A DNA stretch of 64,000 nt. Source: Burkholderia cepacia (GTDB lineage Bacteria > Pseudomonadota > Gammaproteobacteria > Burkholderiales > Burkholderiaceae). Below are positions 36,387 through 45,648 of the stretch, piece after piece. Made by a program: the position numbers and the translations under genes. Below the pieces are notes generated by a model that was not told the DNA's origin, ran no database searches, and saw only the letters and a list, made by a program, of their open reading frames with translations. The DNA is taken from positions 186,001-250,000 of the forward strand of contig NZ_LDWR01000021.1 of NCBI RefSeq assembly GCF_001039005.1, in the 5' to 3' direction. Position 1 is the stretch's first letter. Each line of letters begins with the position of its first letter.

Positions 36387-37580
36387 TCAGAACGCATCCC
36401 CCGGCACCCGCACCCAGCCTTCCATCAGCACGCGCGCGCTGCGGCTCATGATCGCCTTCGTGACGGTCCACTCGCCGTTCTCCTGCTGCTGCGCTTCCGC
36501 GCCGACGCGCAGCGTGCCCGACGGATGCCCGAAGCGCACCGCGTTGCGTGCGCCGCCGCCCGCCGCCAGATTGACGAGCGTGCCGGGGATCGCCGCGGCC
36601 GTGCCGATCGCGACCGCCGCCGTGCCCATCATCGCGTGGTGCAACTTGCCCATCGACATCGCGCGCACCAGCAGGTCGACGTCGCCCGCGTTCACGCGCT
36701 TGCCGCTCGATGCGACGTAATCGGCCGGCTTCGCGACGAATGCGATCTTCGGCGTGTGCTGCCGCGTCGCGATTTCATCGAGCGTATCGATCAGCCCCAT
36801 GCGCAACGCGCCGTGCGCGCGGATCGTCTCGAACTTCTCGAGCGCCTTCGCGTCGCCGTTGATCGCGTCCTGCAGTTCGGTGCCCGTATAGCCGATCGCC
36901 TCGGCCTCGACGAAGATCGTCGGGATCCCCGCGTTGATCATCGTCGCCTTCAGCGTGCCGACGCCCGGCACCGCGAGATCGTCGACGAGGTTGCCGGTCG
37001 GGAACATCGACCCGCCCGCGCCCTCTTCGTCGGCCGCCGGGTCCATGAATTCGAGCTGCACTTCGGCGGCCGGGAACGTGACGCCGTCCAGCTCGAAGTC
37101 GCCCGTCTCCTGCACCGCGCCGTTCGTGACCGGCACATGCGCGACGATCGTCTTGCCGATGTTCGCCTGCCAGATCCGCACGGTCGCGATGCCGTCGCGC
37201 GGCACGCGCGACGGGTCGACGAGGCCGCCGCTGATCGCGAACGGGCCGACCGCCGCCGACAGGTTGCCGCAGTTGCCGGTCCAGTCGACGAAGGCCTTGT
37301 CGATCGCGACCTGCCCGAACAGATAGTCGACGTCGTGGCCGGGCCGCGTGCTCTTCGACACGATCACCGTCTTGCTGGTGGACGACGTCGCGCCGCCCAT
37401 CCCGTCGATCTGCTTGCCGTAAGGATCAGGGCTGCCGATCACGCGCAGCAGCAGCGCGTCGCGCGCGGCGCCCGGCGCCTGCGCGGCATCGGGCAGGTCC
37501 TGCAGCCGGAAGAACACGCCCTTGCTGGTGCCGCCGCGGATGTAGGTCGCGGGAATCCTGATTTGAGAAATGTGAGCCAT
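36387..37580 (-). CDS. prpF: 2-methylaconitate cis-trans isomerase
   Basis: A 397-residue PrpF: N-terminal YIRGGTSKGVFF, GSPDPYGKQIDGMGG and the FVDWTGNCGNLSAAVGPFAI block, in which the cysteine and the following residues line the active site of this diaminopimelate-epimerase-like fold. It converts the AcnD product to the cis isomer used by aconitase in the 2-methylcitrate cycle. It starts 24 bases after acnD and ends the operon. Confidence 0.95.
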   Translation of the reverse strand: MAHISQIRIPATYIRGGTSKGVFFRLQDLPDAAQAPGAARDALLLRVIGSPDPYGKQIDGMGGATSSTSKTVIVSKSTRPGHDVDYLFGQVAIDKAFVDWTGNCGNLSAAVGPFAISGGLVDPSRVPRDGIATVRIWQANIGKTIVAHVPVTNGAVQETGDFELDGVTFPAAEVQLEFMDPAADEEGAGGSMFPTGNLVDDLAVPGVGTLKATMINAGIPTIFVEAEAIGYTGTELQDAINGDAKALEKFETIRAHGALRMGLIDTLDEIATRQHTPKIAFVAKPADYVASSGKRVNAGDVDLLVRAMSMGKLHHAMMGTAAVAIGTAAAIPGTLVNLAAGGGARNAVRFGHPSGTLRVGAEAQQQENGEWTVTKAIMSRSARVLMEGWVRVPGDAF

Positions 37581-37604
37581 GTCCGTGTTCTCGATGTGAC
37601 CGTG

Positions 37605-40202
37605 TCAAGCCGCCTGCGACGATTCGAGGAAGTCCTGCGCGAAGCGCTGCAGCACGCCGCCCGCTTCGTAGATCGACACTTCCTCGGCCGTATCGAGCCG
37701 GCACGTCATCGGTACCTCGACGCGCTCGCCGTTCCTGCGCTGAATCACGAGCGTCAGGTCGGCGCGCGGCGTACGCTCGCCGATCACGTCGAAGGTCTCG
37801 GTGCCGTCGATGCCGAGCGTCGTCCGGTTCGTGCCGGGCTTGAACTCGAGCGGCAGCACGCCCATCCCGATCAGGTTCGTGCGGTGAATCCGCTCGAACC
37901 CTTCGGCGGCGATCGCCTCGACGCCCGCGAGCCGCACGCCCTTCGCGGCCCAGTCGCGCGACGAGCCCTGGCCGTAGTCGGCGCCCGCAACCACGATCAG
38001 CGGCTGCTTGCGATTCATGTACGTCTCGATCGCTTCCCACATCCGCATGACCTTGCCTTCCGGCTCGACGCGCGCGAGCGAGCCCTTCTTCACCGCGCCG
38101 TCGACCACCGCCATCTCGTTGATCAGCGTCGGGTTCGCGAAGGTCGCGCGCTGCGCGGTCAGGTGGTCTCCTCGGTGCGTCGCGTACGAGTTGAAGTCTT
38201 CTTCCGGCAGGCCCATCTTCGCGAGGTATTCGCCGGCCGCGCTGTCCAGCAGGATCGCGTTCGACGGCGACAGGTGGTCGGTCGTGATGTTGTCGCCGAG
38301 CACCGCGAGCGGGCGCATCCCCTGCAGCGTGCGTTCGCCGGCAAGCGCCCCCTCCCAGTACGGCGGACGGCGGATGTACGTGCTCTGCGCGCGCCAGTCG
38401 TACAGCGGCGCCGCGCGCTCGCCCGCGTCGGCGCTGCGCGCGAACATCGGCTCGTAGACCTTGCGGAACTGCTCGGGCTTCACGCTCGACGCGACGATCG
38501 CATCGATCTCCTCGTCGGTCGGCCAGATGTCCTTCAGCGTGACGGGCTTGCCGTCCTGATCGTGGCCGAGCACGTCCTTCTCGATGTCGAAGCGGATCGT
38601 GCCGGCGATCGCATACGCGACGACGAGCGGCGGCGACGCGAGGAACGCCTGCTTCGCATACGGATGGATGCGGCCGTCGAAGTTGCGGTTGCCGGACAGC
38701 ACGGCCGTCGCGTACAGGTCGCGATCGACGATCTCCTGCTGGATCTTCGGATCGAGCGCGCCGGACATCCCGTTGCAGGTCGTGCACGCGAACGCGACGA
38801 TGCCGAAGCCGAGCTTCTCGAGTTCCGGCAGCAGGTTCGCTTCTTCCAGGTACAGCTCGACCGCCTTCGAGCCGGGCGCGAGCGAGCTCTTCACCCATGG
38901 CTTGCGCACGAGGCCGCGCGCGTTCGCGTTGCGCGCGAGCAAGGCCGCGGCGATCACGTTGCGCGGGTTGCTGGTGTTCGTGCAGCTCGTGATCGCGGCG
39001 ATGATCACCGCGCCGTCGGGCATCTCGCCCGCCTTCTCTTCCCACTGGCCGGCGATGCCGCGCGCGGCGAGGTCGGACGTCGGCAGCCGCTTGTGCGGGT
39101 TCGACGGGCCGGCCATGTTGCGCACGACGCTCGACAGGTCGAACGTCAGCGTGCGCTCGTACTGCGCGCCGTCCAGCGTGTCGGCCCACAGGCCGGCTGC
39201 CTTCGCATAGGTTTCGACGAGCTTCACCTGCTCGTCGCTGCGGCCGGTGAGGCGCAGGTAGTCGGTCGTCTGGCCGTCGATGAAGAACATCGCGGCCGTC
39301 GCGCCGTATTCGGGCGCCATGTTCGAGATCGTCGCGCGATCGCCGAGCGTGAGGCTCGCCGCACCCGCACCGCGGAATTCCAGGTACGCGCCGACCACCT
39401 TTTCCTTGCGCAGGAACTCGGTCAGCGCGAGCACGACGTCGGTCGCGGTGATGCCGGGCTGACGCTTGCCGGTCAGCTCGACGCCGACGATGTCGGGCAG
39501 GCGCATCCACGACGCGCGGCCGAGCATCACGTTCTCGGCTTCGAGCCCGCCGACGCCGATCGCGATCACGCCGAGCGCGTCGACGTGCGGCGTGTGGCTG
39601 TCGGTGCCGACGCAGGTGTCCGGGTACGCGACGCCGTCGTCGCTGACCTGGATCACCGGCGACATTTTCTCGAGGTTGATCTGGTGCATGATGCCGTTGC
39701 CCGGCGGGATCACGTCGACGTTCTCGAACGCCTTCTTGGTCCACTCGATGAAGTGGAAGCGATCCTCGTTGCGGCGATCCTCGATCGCTCGGTTCTTCGC
39801 GAACGCGTCCGGATCGAAGCCGCCGCACTCGACGGCGAGCGAGTGGTCGACGATCAGCTGCACGGGCACGACCGGGTTCACCTTCGCCGGGTCGCCGCCG
39901 CCGTCGGCGATCGCGTCGCGCAGGCCGGCGAGATCGACGAGCGCCGTCTGCCCGAGGATGTCGTGGCACACCACGCGCGCCGGGAACCACGGGAAGTCGC
40001 GCTCGCGCTTGCGCTCGATGATCTGCTTCAGCGACTCGGCGAGTGTCGCCGGATCGCAGCGGCGCACGAGGTTTTCGGCGAGCACGCGTGACGTGTACGG
40101 CAGCGTGTCGTAGGCACCGGGCGCGATCGCGTCGACCGCGGCGCGCGCGTCGAAATAGTCCAGCGACGTGCCGGGCAGGGGTTTGCGGTTGGCGGTATTC
40201 AT
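37605..40202 (-). CDS. acnD: Fe/S-dependent 2-methylcitrate dehydratase
   Basis: An 865-residue aconitase-family enzyme. Cluster-binding cysteines are in TSCTNTSNP (C407) and ACTTCNG (C473, C476). Substrate-binding segments DTCVGTDSHTPHVDALG and the C-terminal YGQGSSRDWAAKGV are complete. AcnD dehydrates 2-methylcitrate; paired with PrpF it replaces PrpD. ATG codons at 40205 and 40202 are adjacent; MNTANRKPLPG is taken as the start. It lies between prpC and prpF on one transcript. Confidence 0.95.
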   Translation of the reverse strand: MNTANRKPLPGTSLDYFDARAAVDAIAPGAYDTLPYTSRVLAENLVRRCDPATLAESLKQIIERKRERDFPWFPARVVCHDILGQTALVDLAGLRDAIADGGGDPAKVNPVVPVQLIVDHSLAVECGGFDPDAFAKNRAIEDRRNEDRFHFIEWTKKAFENVDVIPPGNGIMHQINLEKMSPVIQVSDDGVAYPDTCVGTDSHTPHVDALGVIAIGVGGLEAENVMLGRASWMRLPDIVGVELTGKRQPGITATDVVLALTEFLRKEKVVGAYLEFRGAGAASLTLGDRATISNMAPEYGATAAMFFIDGQTTDYLRLTGRSDEQVKLVETYAKAAGLWADTLDGAQYERTLTFDLSSVVRNMAGPSNPHKRLPTSDLAARGIAGQWEEKAGEMPDGAVIIAAITSCTNTSNPRNVIAAALLARNANARGLVRKPWVKSSLAPGSKAVELYLEEANLLPELEKLGFGIVAFACTTCNGMSGALDPKIQQEIVDRDLYATAVLSGNRNFDGRIHPYAKQAFLASPPLVVAYAIAGTIRFDIEKDVLGHDQDGKPVTLKDIWPTDEEIDAIVASSVKPEQFRKVYEPMFARSADAGERAAPLYDWRAQSTYIRRPPYWEGALAGERTLQGMRPLAVLGDNITTDHLSPSNAILLDSAAGEYLAKMGLPEEDFNSYATHRGDHLTAQRATFANPTLINEMAVVDGAVKKGSLARVEPEGKVMRMWEAIETYMNRKQPLIVVAGADYGQGSSRDWAAKGVRLAGVEAIAAEGFERIHRTNLIGMGVLPLEFKPGTNRTTLGIDGTETFDVIGERTPRADLTLVIQRRNGERVEVPMTCRLDTAEEVSIYEAGGVLQRFAQDFLESSQAA

Positions 40203-40232
40203 CATGTGGGGAACTCGGGTATGACGTCCGGC

Positions 40233-40269
40233 GCGCACCGGCCCCGCATCACGCGGGCGGCCGGTGCGC
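40233..40269 (-). other. Intercistronic hairpin between prpC and acnD
   Basis: A perfect 11-base stem, GCGCACCGGCC with GGCCGGTGCGC, encloses a smaller CCGC/GCGG hairpin in the 79-base gap. There is no T run, so it may set mRNA stability or relative expression rather than terminate. Confidence 0.65.
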
Positions 40270-40281
40270 GCGGCTGGCGTT

Positions 40282-41454
40282 TCAGCGCTTCTCGATCGGT
40301 ACGAACTGCAGGTCTTCCGGGCCCGTGTAGTTCGCGCTCGGGCGGATGATCTTGTTGTCGACGCGCTGCTCGATGATGTGCGCGCTCCAGCCCGACGTGC
40401 GCGAGATCACGAACAGCGGCGTGAACATCGCGGTCGGCACGCCCATCATGTGATACGACACCGCGCTGAACCAGTCGAGGTTCGGGAACATCTTCTTCGC
40501 GTCCCACATCACCGATTCGAGGCGCTCGGCGATGTTGTACAGCTTCAGGTCGCCCGCTTCCTTCGACAGCTTGTGCGCGACGCCCTTGATCACCTTGTTG
40601 CGCGGATCGGAGATCGTGTAGACCGGGTGGCCGAAGCCGATCACGACTTCCTTGTTCTCGACGCGGCGGCGGATGTCGGCTTCGGCGGCGTCCGGCGAGC
40701 TGTAGCGGCTCTGGATTTCATACGCGACTTCGTTCGCGCCGCCGTGCTTCGGCCCGCGCAGCGCACCGATCGCGCCGGTGATCGCCGAGTAAATATCCGA
40801 GCCCGTGCCCGCGATCACGCGGCCGGTGAACGTCGACGCGTTGAATTCGTGCTCCGCGTACAGGATCAGCGACGTGTGCATCGCCTCGACCCACGACTTC
40901 GACGGCGTCTTGCCGTGCAGCAGGTGCAGGAAGTGGCCGCCGATCGAGTCGTCGTCGGTTTCCGTCTCGATACGCTTGCCGTTGTGCGAGAAGTGATACC
41001 AGTACAGCAGCATCGAGCCGAGCGACGCCATCAGGCGGTCGGCGATGTCGCGCGCGCCCGGCAGGTTGTGGTCGTCCTTCTCCGGCAGCACGGTGCCGAG
41101 CACCGACACGCCCGTGCGCATCACGTCCATCGGGTGCGCGGACGCCGGGATTTGCTCGAGCGCCGCCTTCAGCGCGTTCGGCAGGCCACGCATCGCGCGC
41201 AGTTTGGTCTTGTACGCGGCCAGTTCGGTCAGGTTCGGCAGCGTTTCGTGCACGAGCAGGTGCGCGATTTCCTCGAACTCGCACGACTCGGCGACGTCGA
41301 GAATGTCGTAGCCGCGGTAATGCAGGTCGTTGCCGGTCTTGCCGACCGTGCACAGCGCCGTGTTGCCGGCCGTCACGCCCGACAGCGCCACCGACTTCTT
41401 CGGCTTGAATGCGCCTGCGGCGGCCGGTGCTGCTGCGTCTTTCGTCTCGCTCAT
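40282..41454 (-). CDS. prpC: 2-methylcitrate synthase
   Basis: A 390-residue citrate synthase-family enzyme. Conserved blocks are [46 protein letters not shown] (catalytic His) and GFGHPVY, and a C-terminal [13 protein letters not shown]. It condenses propionyl-CoA with oxaloacetate. The ATG at 41454 has a GGAG site; the frame is open further upstream into the hairpin repeats, which do not encode a conserved extension. Gene order and length separate it from housekeeping citrate synthase. Confidence 0.95.
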   Translation of the reverse strand: MSETKDAAAPAAAGAFKPKKSVALSGVTAGNTALCTVGKTGNDLHYRGYDILDVAESCEFEEIAHLLVHETLPNLTELAAYKTKLRAMRGLPNALKAALEQIPASAHPMDVMRTGVSVLGTVLPEKDDHNLPGARDIADRLMASLGSMLLYWYHFSHNGKRIETETDDDSIGGHFLHLLHGKTPSKSWVEAMHTSLILYAEHEFNASTFTGRVIAGTGSDIYSAITGAIGALRGPKHGGANEVAYEIQSRYSSPDAAEADIRRRVENKEVVIGFGHPVYTISDPRNKVIKGVAHKLSKEAGDLKLYNIAERLESVMWDAKKMFPNLDWFSAVSYHMMGVPTAMFTPLFVISRTSGWSAHIIEQRVDNKIIRPSANYTGPEDLQFVPIEKR

Positions 41455-41487
41455 GTTTCCGTTCTCCAGATTTGTTGTCCAGATGTC

Positions 41488-41588
41488 GACCGGACTTGGC
41501 GCTTCAGCGCCTAGTCCGGTCCCATGCAAAGCTGTTGGCGCTTCAGCGCTTGTCGACCGGTGTTAGTGCTTCAGCACTTACCCCGGTC
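41488..41588. repeat. Three related hairpins inside the prp operon
   Basis: Copies at 41488-41521, about 41527-41560 and 41555-41588 lie in the 199-base gap between prpB and prpC. Copy one pairs GACCGGAC with GTCCGGTC, and copy three pairs GACCGG with CCGGTC and has a compensated core change (GTGCT with AGCAC). The T-T mismatch of the 36 kb cluster is kept. Copy two pairs only in its core. CCATGCAAAGC-like tails follow. A transcript of the operon must cross all three hairpins. Confidence 0.88.
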
Positions 41589-41653
41589 CCACGCAAAGCG
41601 CGCTCTGGCCCCATGCAAAGTTCAGATTCGTGTCTCGTGGGGGGCGGGCCGCG

Positions 41654-42547
41654 TTACTTCTTGCCCTGCGCGAACAGCTCGTCGAGCTTGCGCTCGTATT
41701 CGTGATAACCGAGGAAGTCGTACAGCTCGGCGCGCGTCTGCATCGTCGGCACGGCCGCCTTCTGCGTGCCGTCGCGGCGCACCGTCTCGTAGAAATTCAG
41801 CGCGGCCTTGTTCATCGCGCGATACGCGCCGCAGCAGTACAGCGCGATGTCGACGTTCGCCTCACGCAACTCATCGGTCGTGAAGAACGGTGTCGAGCCG
41901 AACTCGGTCAGGTTCGCGAGGATCGGCACCTTCACGGCCGCCTTGAAGCGGCGATAGTCGTCGAGCGTCTTCATCGCTTCCGGGAAGATCATGTCCGCGC
42001 CGGCTTCGACGTAAGCGACCGCGCGCTCGATTGCCGAGTCGATCCCTTCGGCGGCGGCCGCATCGGTGCGCGCCATGATCACGAACTGGTCGTCGGTGCG
42101 CGCGTCGACCGCCGACTTGATGCGGTCGACCATTTCGCCGGTCGGCACGACTTCCTTGCCGGGACGGTGGCCGCAACGTTTCTGGCCGACCTGGTCTTCC
42201 ATGTGCACGGCCGCGACGCCGGCCTTGATGAACGAACGGACCGTGCGCGCGATGTTGAACGCGCCGCCCCAGCCCGTATCGATGTCGACGAGCAGCGGCA
42301 GGTCGGTGGCATTGGTGATCCGGTTCGCGTCGATCAGCACGTCTTCCATCGTGCTGATGCCGAGATCGGGGATCCCGAGCGAGTTCGCGGCGACACCGCC
42401 GCCCGACAGGTACACGGCCTTGAAGCCGACGGCCTGCGCCATCTTGGCCGCGTACGCGGTGATCGCGCCGACCACCTGCAGCGGCTGCTCGGCCGCGACT
42501 GCCGCGCGGAATTTCGCGCCGGCGCTCTGAAGATGCGTGTTGCTCAT
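41654..42547 (-). CDS. prpB: 2-methylisocitrate lyase
   Basis: A 297-residue enzyme of the isocitrate lyase superfamily. The catalytic loop KRCGH is at residues 123-127 with C125; the metal site is in [11 protein letters not shown]. It splits 2-methylisocitrate into pyruvate and succinate, the last step of the cycle. The ATG at 42547 has an AGGAGG site, and a sigma-54 promoter lies about 30 bases upstream. First gene of prpB-prpC-acnD-prpF. Confidence 0.96.
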   Translation of the reverse strand: MSNTHLQSAGAKFRAAVAAEQPLQVVGAITAYAAKMAQAVGFKAVYLSGGGVAANSLGIPDLGISTMEDVLIDANRITNATDLPLLVDIDTGWGGAFNIARTVRSFIKAGVAAVHMEDQVGQKRCGHRPGKEVVPTGEMVDRIKSAVDARTDDQFVIMARTDAAAAEGIDSAIERAVAYVEAGADMIFPEAMKTLDDYRRFKAAVKVPILANLTEFGSTPFFTTDELREANVDIALYCCGAYRAMNKAALNFYETVRRDGTQKAAVPTMQTRAELYDFLGYHEYERKLDELFAQGKK

Positions 42548-42577
42548 GAACGGCCTCCTGAAGGAATGCCCGATAAC

Positions 42578-42593
42578 AGCAAGGACCGGGCCA
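42578..42593 (-). promoter_or_regulatory. Sigma-54 promoter of the prp operon
   Basis: On the minus strand TGGCCCGGTCCTTGCT matches the -24/-12 pattern: GG, then exactly ten bases, then GC, in a TGGC ... TTGCT context. Predicted transcription would start near 42568, giving a leader of about 20 bases before prpB. This agrees with the divergent sigma-54 activator prpR. Confidence 0.85.
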
Positions 42594-42680
42594 GCTCGCG
42601 AAACGTCGCTAACCCACTGATTCTTAAGCAACCGGCCCGGGTGATGCAGTGCCCGGCGATTTCAATTCAGCAACTTCATG

Positions 42681-42694
42681 TTTCAAAAATGAAA
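42681..42694. promoter_or_regulatory. Inverted repeat, possible PrpR-binding site
   Basis: TTTCA-N4-TGAAA, a perfect 14-base inverted repeat, lies about 90 bases upstream of the prpB -24 element and just before prpR. A further TTTCA half occurs at about 42660. Position fits an enhancer-binding site for PrpR; binding itself is inferred. Confidence 0.5.
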
Positions 42695-42717
42695 TCCCGC
42701 GCGCATAATCGACCGTC

Positions 42718-44700
42718 ATGGACCTCTCCTCGACCAAGCCTGTCGGCCCGGCCGATCGCGCGGCACGCCCGCGCATCTGGGCGATGGGCATCAGCCGCCT
42801 GCGCGAGCTGTTTCGCGAGATCGCCGGCGAATTCGACGAACGTGCCGACGTGCGCATCGTGACGCGCGCGTATGAGGATGCGCTCAGCGCGATCGCCGAG
42901 GCCGGCGCGATGCGGCCCGACGTGATCGTCGCGGCCGGCTCGAACGGCGGCTTCCTGAAGACGCGCGCGCAGGTGCCGGTTGTGGTCGTGTCGCCGACCG
43001 GCTTCGACGTGATGCAGGCGCTCGCGCGCGCGCGGCGCGACGCGACGCGGATCGCGCTCGTCAGCGCCGGGGAAACGCCGCCGGAGGTGCGCCGCTTCGT
43101 CGCCGCATACGGCCTCGACGTGCAGTTTGCGTCATATCAGTCCGCGCAGGAAGCGGAAGCCTGCGTGCACGACCTGCGCGACCGCGGCATCGAGACGATC
43201 GTCGGCCCCGGCCTCGTCACCGATCTCGCGGCCAGCGCCGGCATGGGCGCGGTGTTCCTGTATTCGCATGCTTCGGTGCGCAAGGCCGTCGATACGGCGC
43301 TCGAAGTCGCGTATGCGACGCACGCCGAGGCATTCCGCCGCCAGCGGCTCGACAACCTGCTGCAGCACCTGCGCGACGGCGTGGTCGCGCTCGATGCGCG
43401 CGGTCGCGTCGAAGCGATCAACGAGCGGCTTGCGTCGGCGCTCGGGGTCGAACCCGCGGCGGCCGTCGGCCGTGCGCTGGTCGACCTGCGGCCCGAGCTG
43501 CGCACGCTGCGCGGCGAGGACGGCGACGCGCTCGCGACCGTGCGCGGCGTGCGCTACGTCGTGCATCGCGGGCCGCTCGTCGATCGCGGCGTGACGTCGG
43601 GCAGCGTGCTGACGTTCCAGGAATCGCGCGCGGTCGAACGGCTCGACCGCGCATTGCGTTCGCAGCCGACCACGCAGCAATTCGCGGCGCGTTATGCGCT
43701 CGACGACGTGGTCGGCGCATCGGCACCGATGGCGCGCGTGCGCGACCTCGTGCGCCGCTACGCGAAATCCGACGCGACCGTGCTCGTGCTCGGCGAAAGC
43801 GGCACCGGCAAGGAAATGATTGCGCAGAGCCTGCACGCGCTGTCCGCACGGCGCAGCTACCCGTTCGTCGCGGTCAATTGCGGCGCGTTTCCGGAAGCGC
43901 TGCTCGAAAGCGAGCTGTTCGGCTATGAGGAAGGCGCGTTCACCGGCGCGCGGCGCGGCGGCAAGACCGGCCTGTTCGAGGCCGCGCACCGCGGCACGCT
44001 GTTTCTCGACGAGATCGGCGAGATGCCGCCGTCTCTGCAGAGCCGGCTGCTGCGCGTGCTGCAGGAGCGCGAGGTGATCCGCCTCGGCTCGACCGAGCCG
44101 ATCCGCATCGACGTGCGCGTGATCGCCGCGACGCACCGTCCACTGCTCGCCGCCGTCGAGGCCGGCACGTTCCGCGCGGATCTCTATTACCGGCTCAATA
44201 TCCTGAACGTCGGCCTGCCGCCGCTGCGCGAACGCGCGGCCGACATCCCCGCGCTCGCGGCCACGCTGCTCGTGCAGGCCGCGCGGCGCGAACCGCGCCT
44301 CGCCGAACGCCTGCGCGACGCCGGCGATGCGGCGCGCGTGCTCGGCGCAACCCAGGCGACGCTCGCGCGCTACCGGTGGCCCGGCAACGTGCGCGAACTG
44401 CAGAACGTGATCGAACGGATCGCGGTGGAACTGGCCGAGGAAGCTGATGAAAACGATCCGGCCGCCGCGTGCGGCGCGCTCGATCCCGACGCGCTGCAGG
44501 CGATCGCGCCCGAGCTGTTCGCCGCACCGCCCGACGCGGCCGACCCCGACGATGCGCAGACGCTGCACGCGCGCCGCCGCCGTGCGGAAGCCGACGAGAT
44601 CCGCGCGGTGCTCGACGCCTGCGGCGGCGATCGCGACCGCGCATGCGCGATGCTCGGCATCAGCAAGACGACGCTGTGGCGAAAACTGTCGGCAAAATAA
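42718..44700 (+). CDS. prpR: Sigma-54-dependent activator of propionate catabolism
   Basis: A 660-residue bacterial enhancer-binding protein. Residues 1-200 form the PrpR N-terminal sensor domain, which binds 2-methylcitrate in known PrpR proteins. The AAA+ domain has Walker A GESGTGKE (about 358-365), the sigma-54 contact loop GAFTGA (about 405-410) and Walker [13 protein letters not shown] Fis-type helix-turn-helix ends the protein ([17 protein letters not shown]). It is divergent from prpB across 170 bases that hold the promoter and a candidate site. Confidence 0.94.
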   Translation: MDLSSTKPVGPADRAARPRIWAMGISRLRELFREIAGEFDERADVRIVTRAYEDALSAIAEAGAMRPDVIVAAGSNGGFLKTRAQVPVVVVSPTGFDVMQALARARRDATRIALVSAGETPPEVRRFVAAYGLDVQFASYQSAQEAEACVHDLRDRGIETIVGPGLVTDLAASAGMGAVFLYSHASVRKAVDTALEVAYATHAEAFRRQRLDNLLQHLRDGVVALDARGRVEAINERLASALGVEPAAAVGRALVDLRPELRTLRGEDGDALATVRGVRYVVHRGPLVDRGVTSGSVLTFQESRAVERLDRALRSQPTTQQFAARYALDDVVGASAPMARVRDLVRRYAKSDATVLVLGESGTGKEMIAQSLHALSARRSYPFVAVNCGAFPEALLESELFGYEEGAFTGARRGGKTGLFEAAHRGTLFLDEIGEMPPSLQSRLLRVLQEREVIRLGSTEPIRIDVRVIAATHRPLLAAVEAGTFRADLYYRLNILNVGLPPLRERAADIPALAATLLVQAARREPRLAERLRDAGDAARVLGATQATLARYRWPGNVRELQNVIERIAVELAEEADENDPAAACGALDPDALQAIAPELFAAPPDAADPDDAQTLHARRRRAEADEIRAVLDACGGDRDRACAMLGISKTTLWRKLSAK

Positions 44701-44748
44701 GCCGATTCGGGTTCGACACGCCGGTATGCGCGCGGCAGAACGGGCCCG

Positions 44749-45369
44749 TCAGTCGGCCTTGTGATAGTGGCGGTACGCCTTCGCGCGATTGCCGCACGAC
44801 GACATCGAGCACCAGCGGCGACTGCCGTTCTTGCTGTCGTCGATGAACAGCCACTGGCATGCGTCGTTCGCGCAACGCTTGACCTTCGCGAGCCGCGCGC
44901 CGCCGAGCAGGTCGATCGCCGACCACAGCACCGGGCTCAGCAACCCCGCGAGCGTCGCACCCGTTTCCCCGATCCGCCACGCATAACCGCCGTCGACGCG
45001 CGCCAGCGTGACGCGCGGCGACGCTTCCGCCAGGAAACCGCCGAGCAGCGCGAGATCGTCTGCCTGCGGCTCGCACCGCTCGGCCTGCGCATGAAAGAGC
45101 CGATACAGCGCCTCGCGCAACGCGAGCGCGCGCGCCAGCATCGCCGGCTCGTCTTCCTCCACGCCGCGTGCGCGGCACCGGTCGGCCAGGCCGGCCGGCA
45201 CGCGGGCCTGCTCGCGGCACCACGCCAGCAGGTCGTCCATCGTTCCGAAGGTTTCCGTCGGCGGATCGCTGCCGCGCCAGTACAGCGTGTTCGCGAAATC
45301 GATGCTCAGGGTTTCGGGCGGCGCCGGAATCAGGCAGTCCATCGTGACGGAAGGATGCGTATTGCTCAT
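44749..45369 (-). CDS. CGNR zinc-finger transcriptional regulator
   Basis: A 206-residue protein with the N-terminal ABATE-type domain (ETLSIDFANTLYWRG) and a C-terminal CGNR zinc finger: RCANDACQWLFID, then RRWCSMSSCGNRAKA, giving four cysteines. Such proteins are stress- or substrate-responsive regulators. The ATG at 45369 is preferred; an upstream start at 45405 would run into the operator. It is divergent from the VOC genes, across a strong promoter flanked by two matching palindromes. Confidence 0.88.
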   Translation of the reverse strand: MSNTHPSVTMDCLIPAPPETLSIDFANTLYWRGSDPPTETFGTMDDLLAWCREQARVPAGLADRCRARGVEEDEPAMLARALALREALYRLFHAQAERCEPQADDLALLGGFLAEASPRVTLARVDGGYAWRIGETGATLAGLLSPVLWSAIDLLGGARLAKVKRCANDACQWLFIDDSKNGSRRWCSMSSCGNRAKAYRHYHKAD

Positions 45370-45384
45370 GCACGCATCGTATCT

Positions 45385-45443
45385 AACCACCATGCCGGTT
45401 GACAAGCTCGTGAACGCTTTCTAACATAACCAGCATGGTGGTT
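45385..45443 (+). promoter_or_regulatory. Strong sigma-70 promoter flanked by paired operators
   Basis: TTGACA (45399-45404), 17 bases, TAACAT (45422-45427). AACCACCATGCCGGTT (45385-45400) overlaps the -35, and AACCAGCATGGTGGTT (45428-45443) follows the -10; they are reverse complements of each other except at one base, centred 43 bases apart. A dimeric repressor bound there would block the promoter. The CGNR protein is the obvious candidate. Confidence 0.8.
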
Positions 45444-45491
45444 AAAAACAGATTGAACGCACTGCGCCCCCTTCAGTTCAAGGAGCCACAG

Positions 45492-45599
45492 ATGATCGAT
45501 CGCCTTTCCTGCGGAGTTATCCACAACGACGGCAGCCGCCCGTTCTACGACAGCATGCTCGGCGCGCTCCGCTACAAGCGGCTGGCATGGTGCGTATAA
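45492..45599 (+). pseudogene. Truncated duplicate of the VOC gene's 5' end
   Basis: A 35-codon frame reading MIDRLSCGVIHNDGSRPFYD and LGALRYKRL before a stop, clearly homologous to the first 32 residues of the VOC gene at 45649. The leader, including TTCA and an AAGGAG site, is also duplicated. The copy offset is 157 bases. It is the first frame behind the strong promoter, so it may still be translated as a short peptide, but it cannot fold as a VOC domain. Confidence 0.8.
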
Positions 45600-45648
45600 G
45601 CAGGTTTGCCGCACTGACGTCCCCTCTCAGTTCAAGGAGCCAATGCAC

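Noticed and set aside
36276..40091. A 1271-codon plus-strand open frame opposite prpF and acnD
   Set aside because: Arg/Ala/Asp-rich shadow of two well-identified enzymes. No start signal and no recognisable domain.
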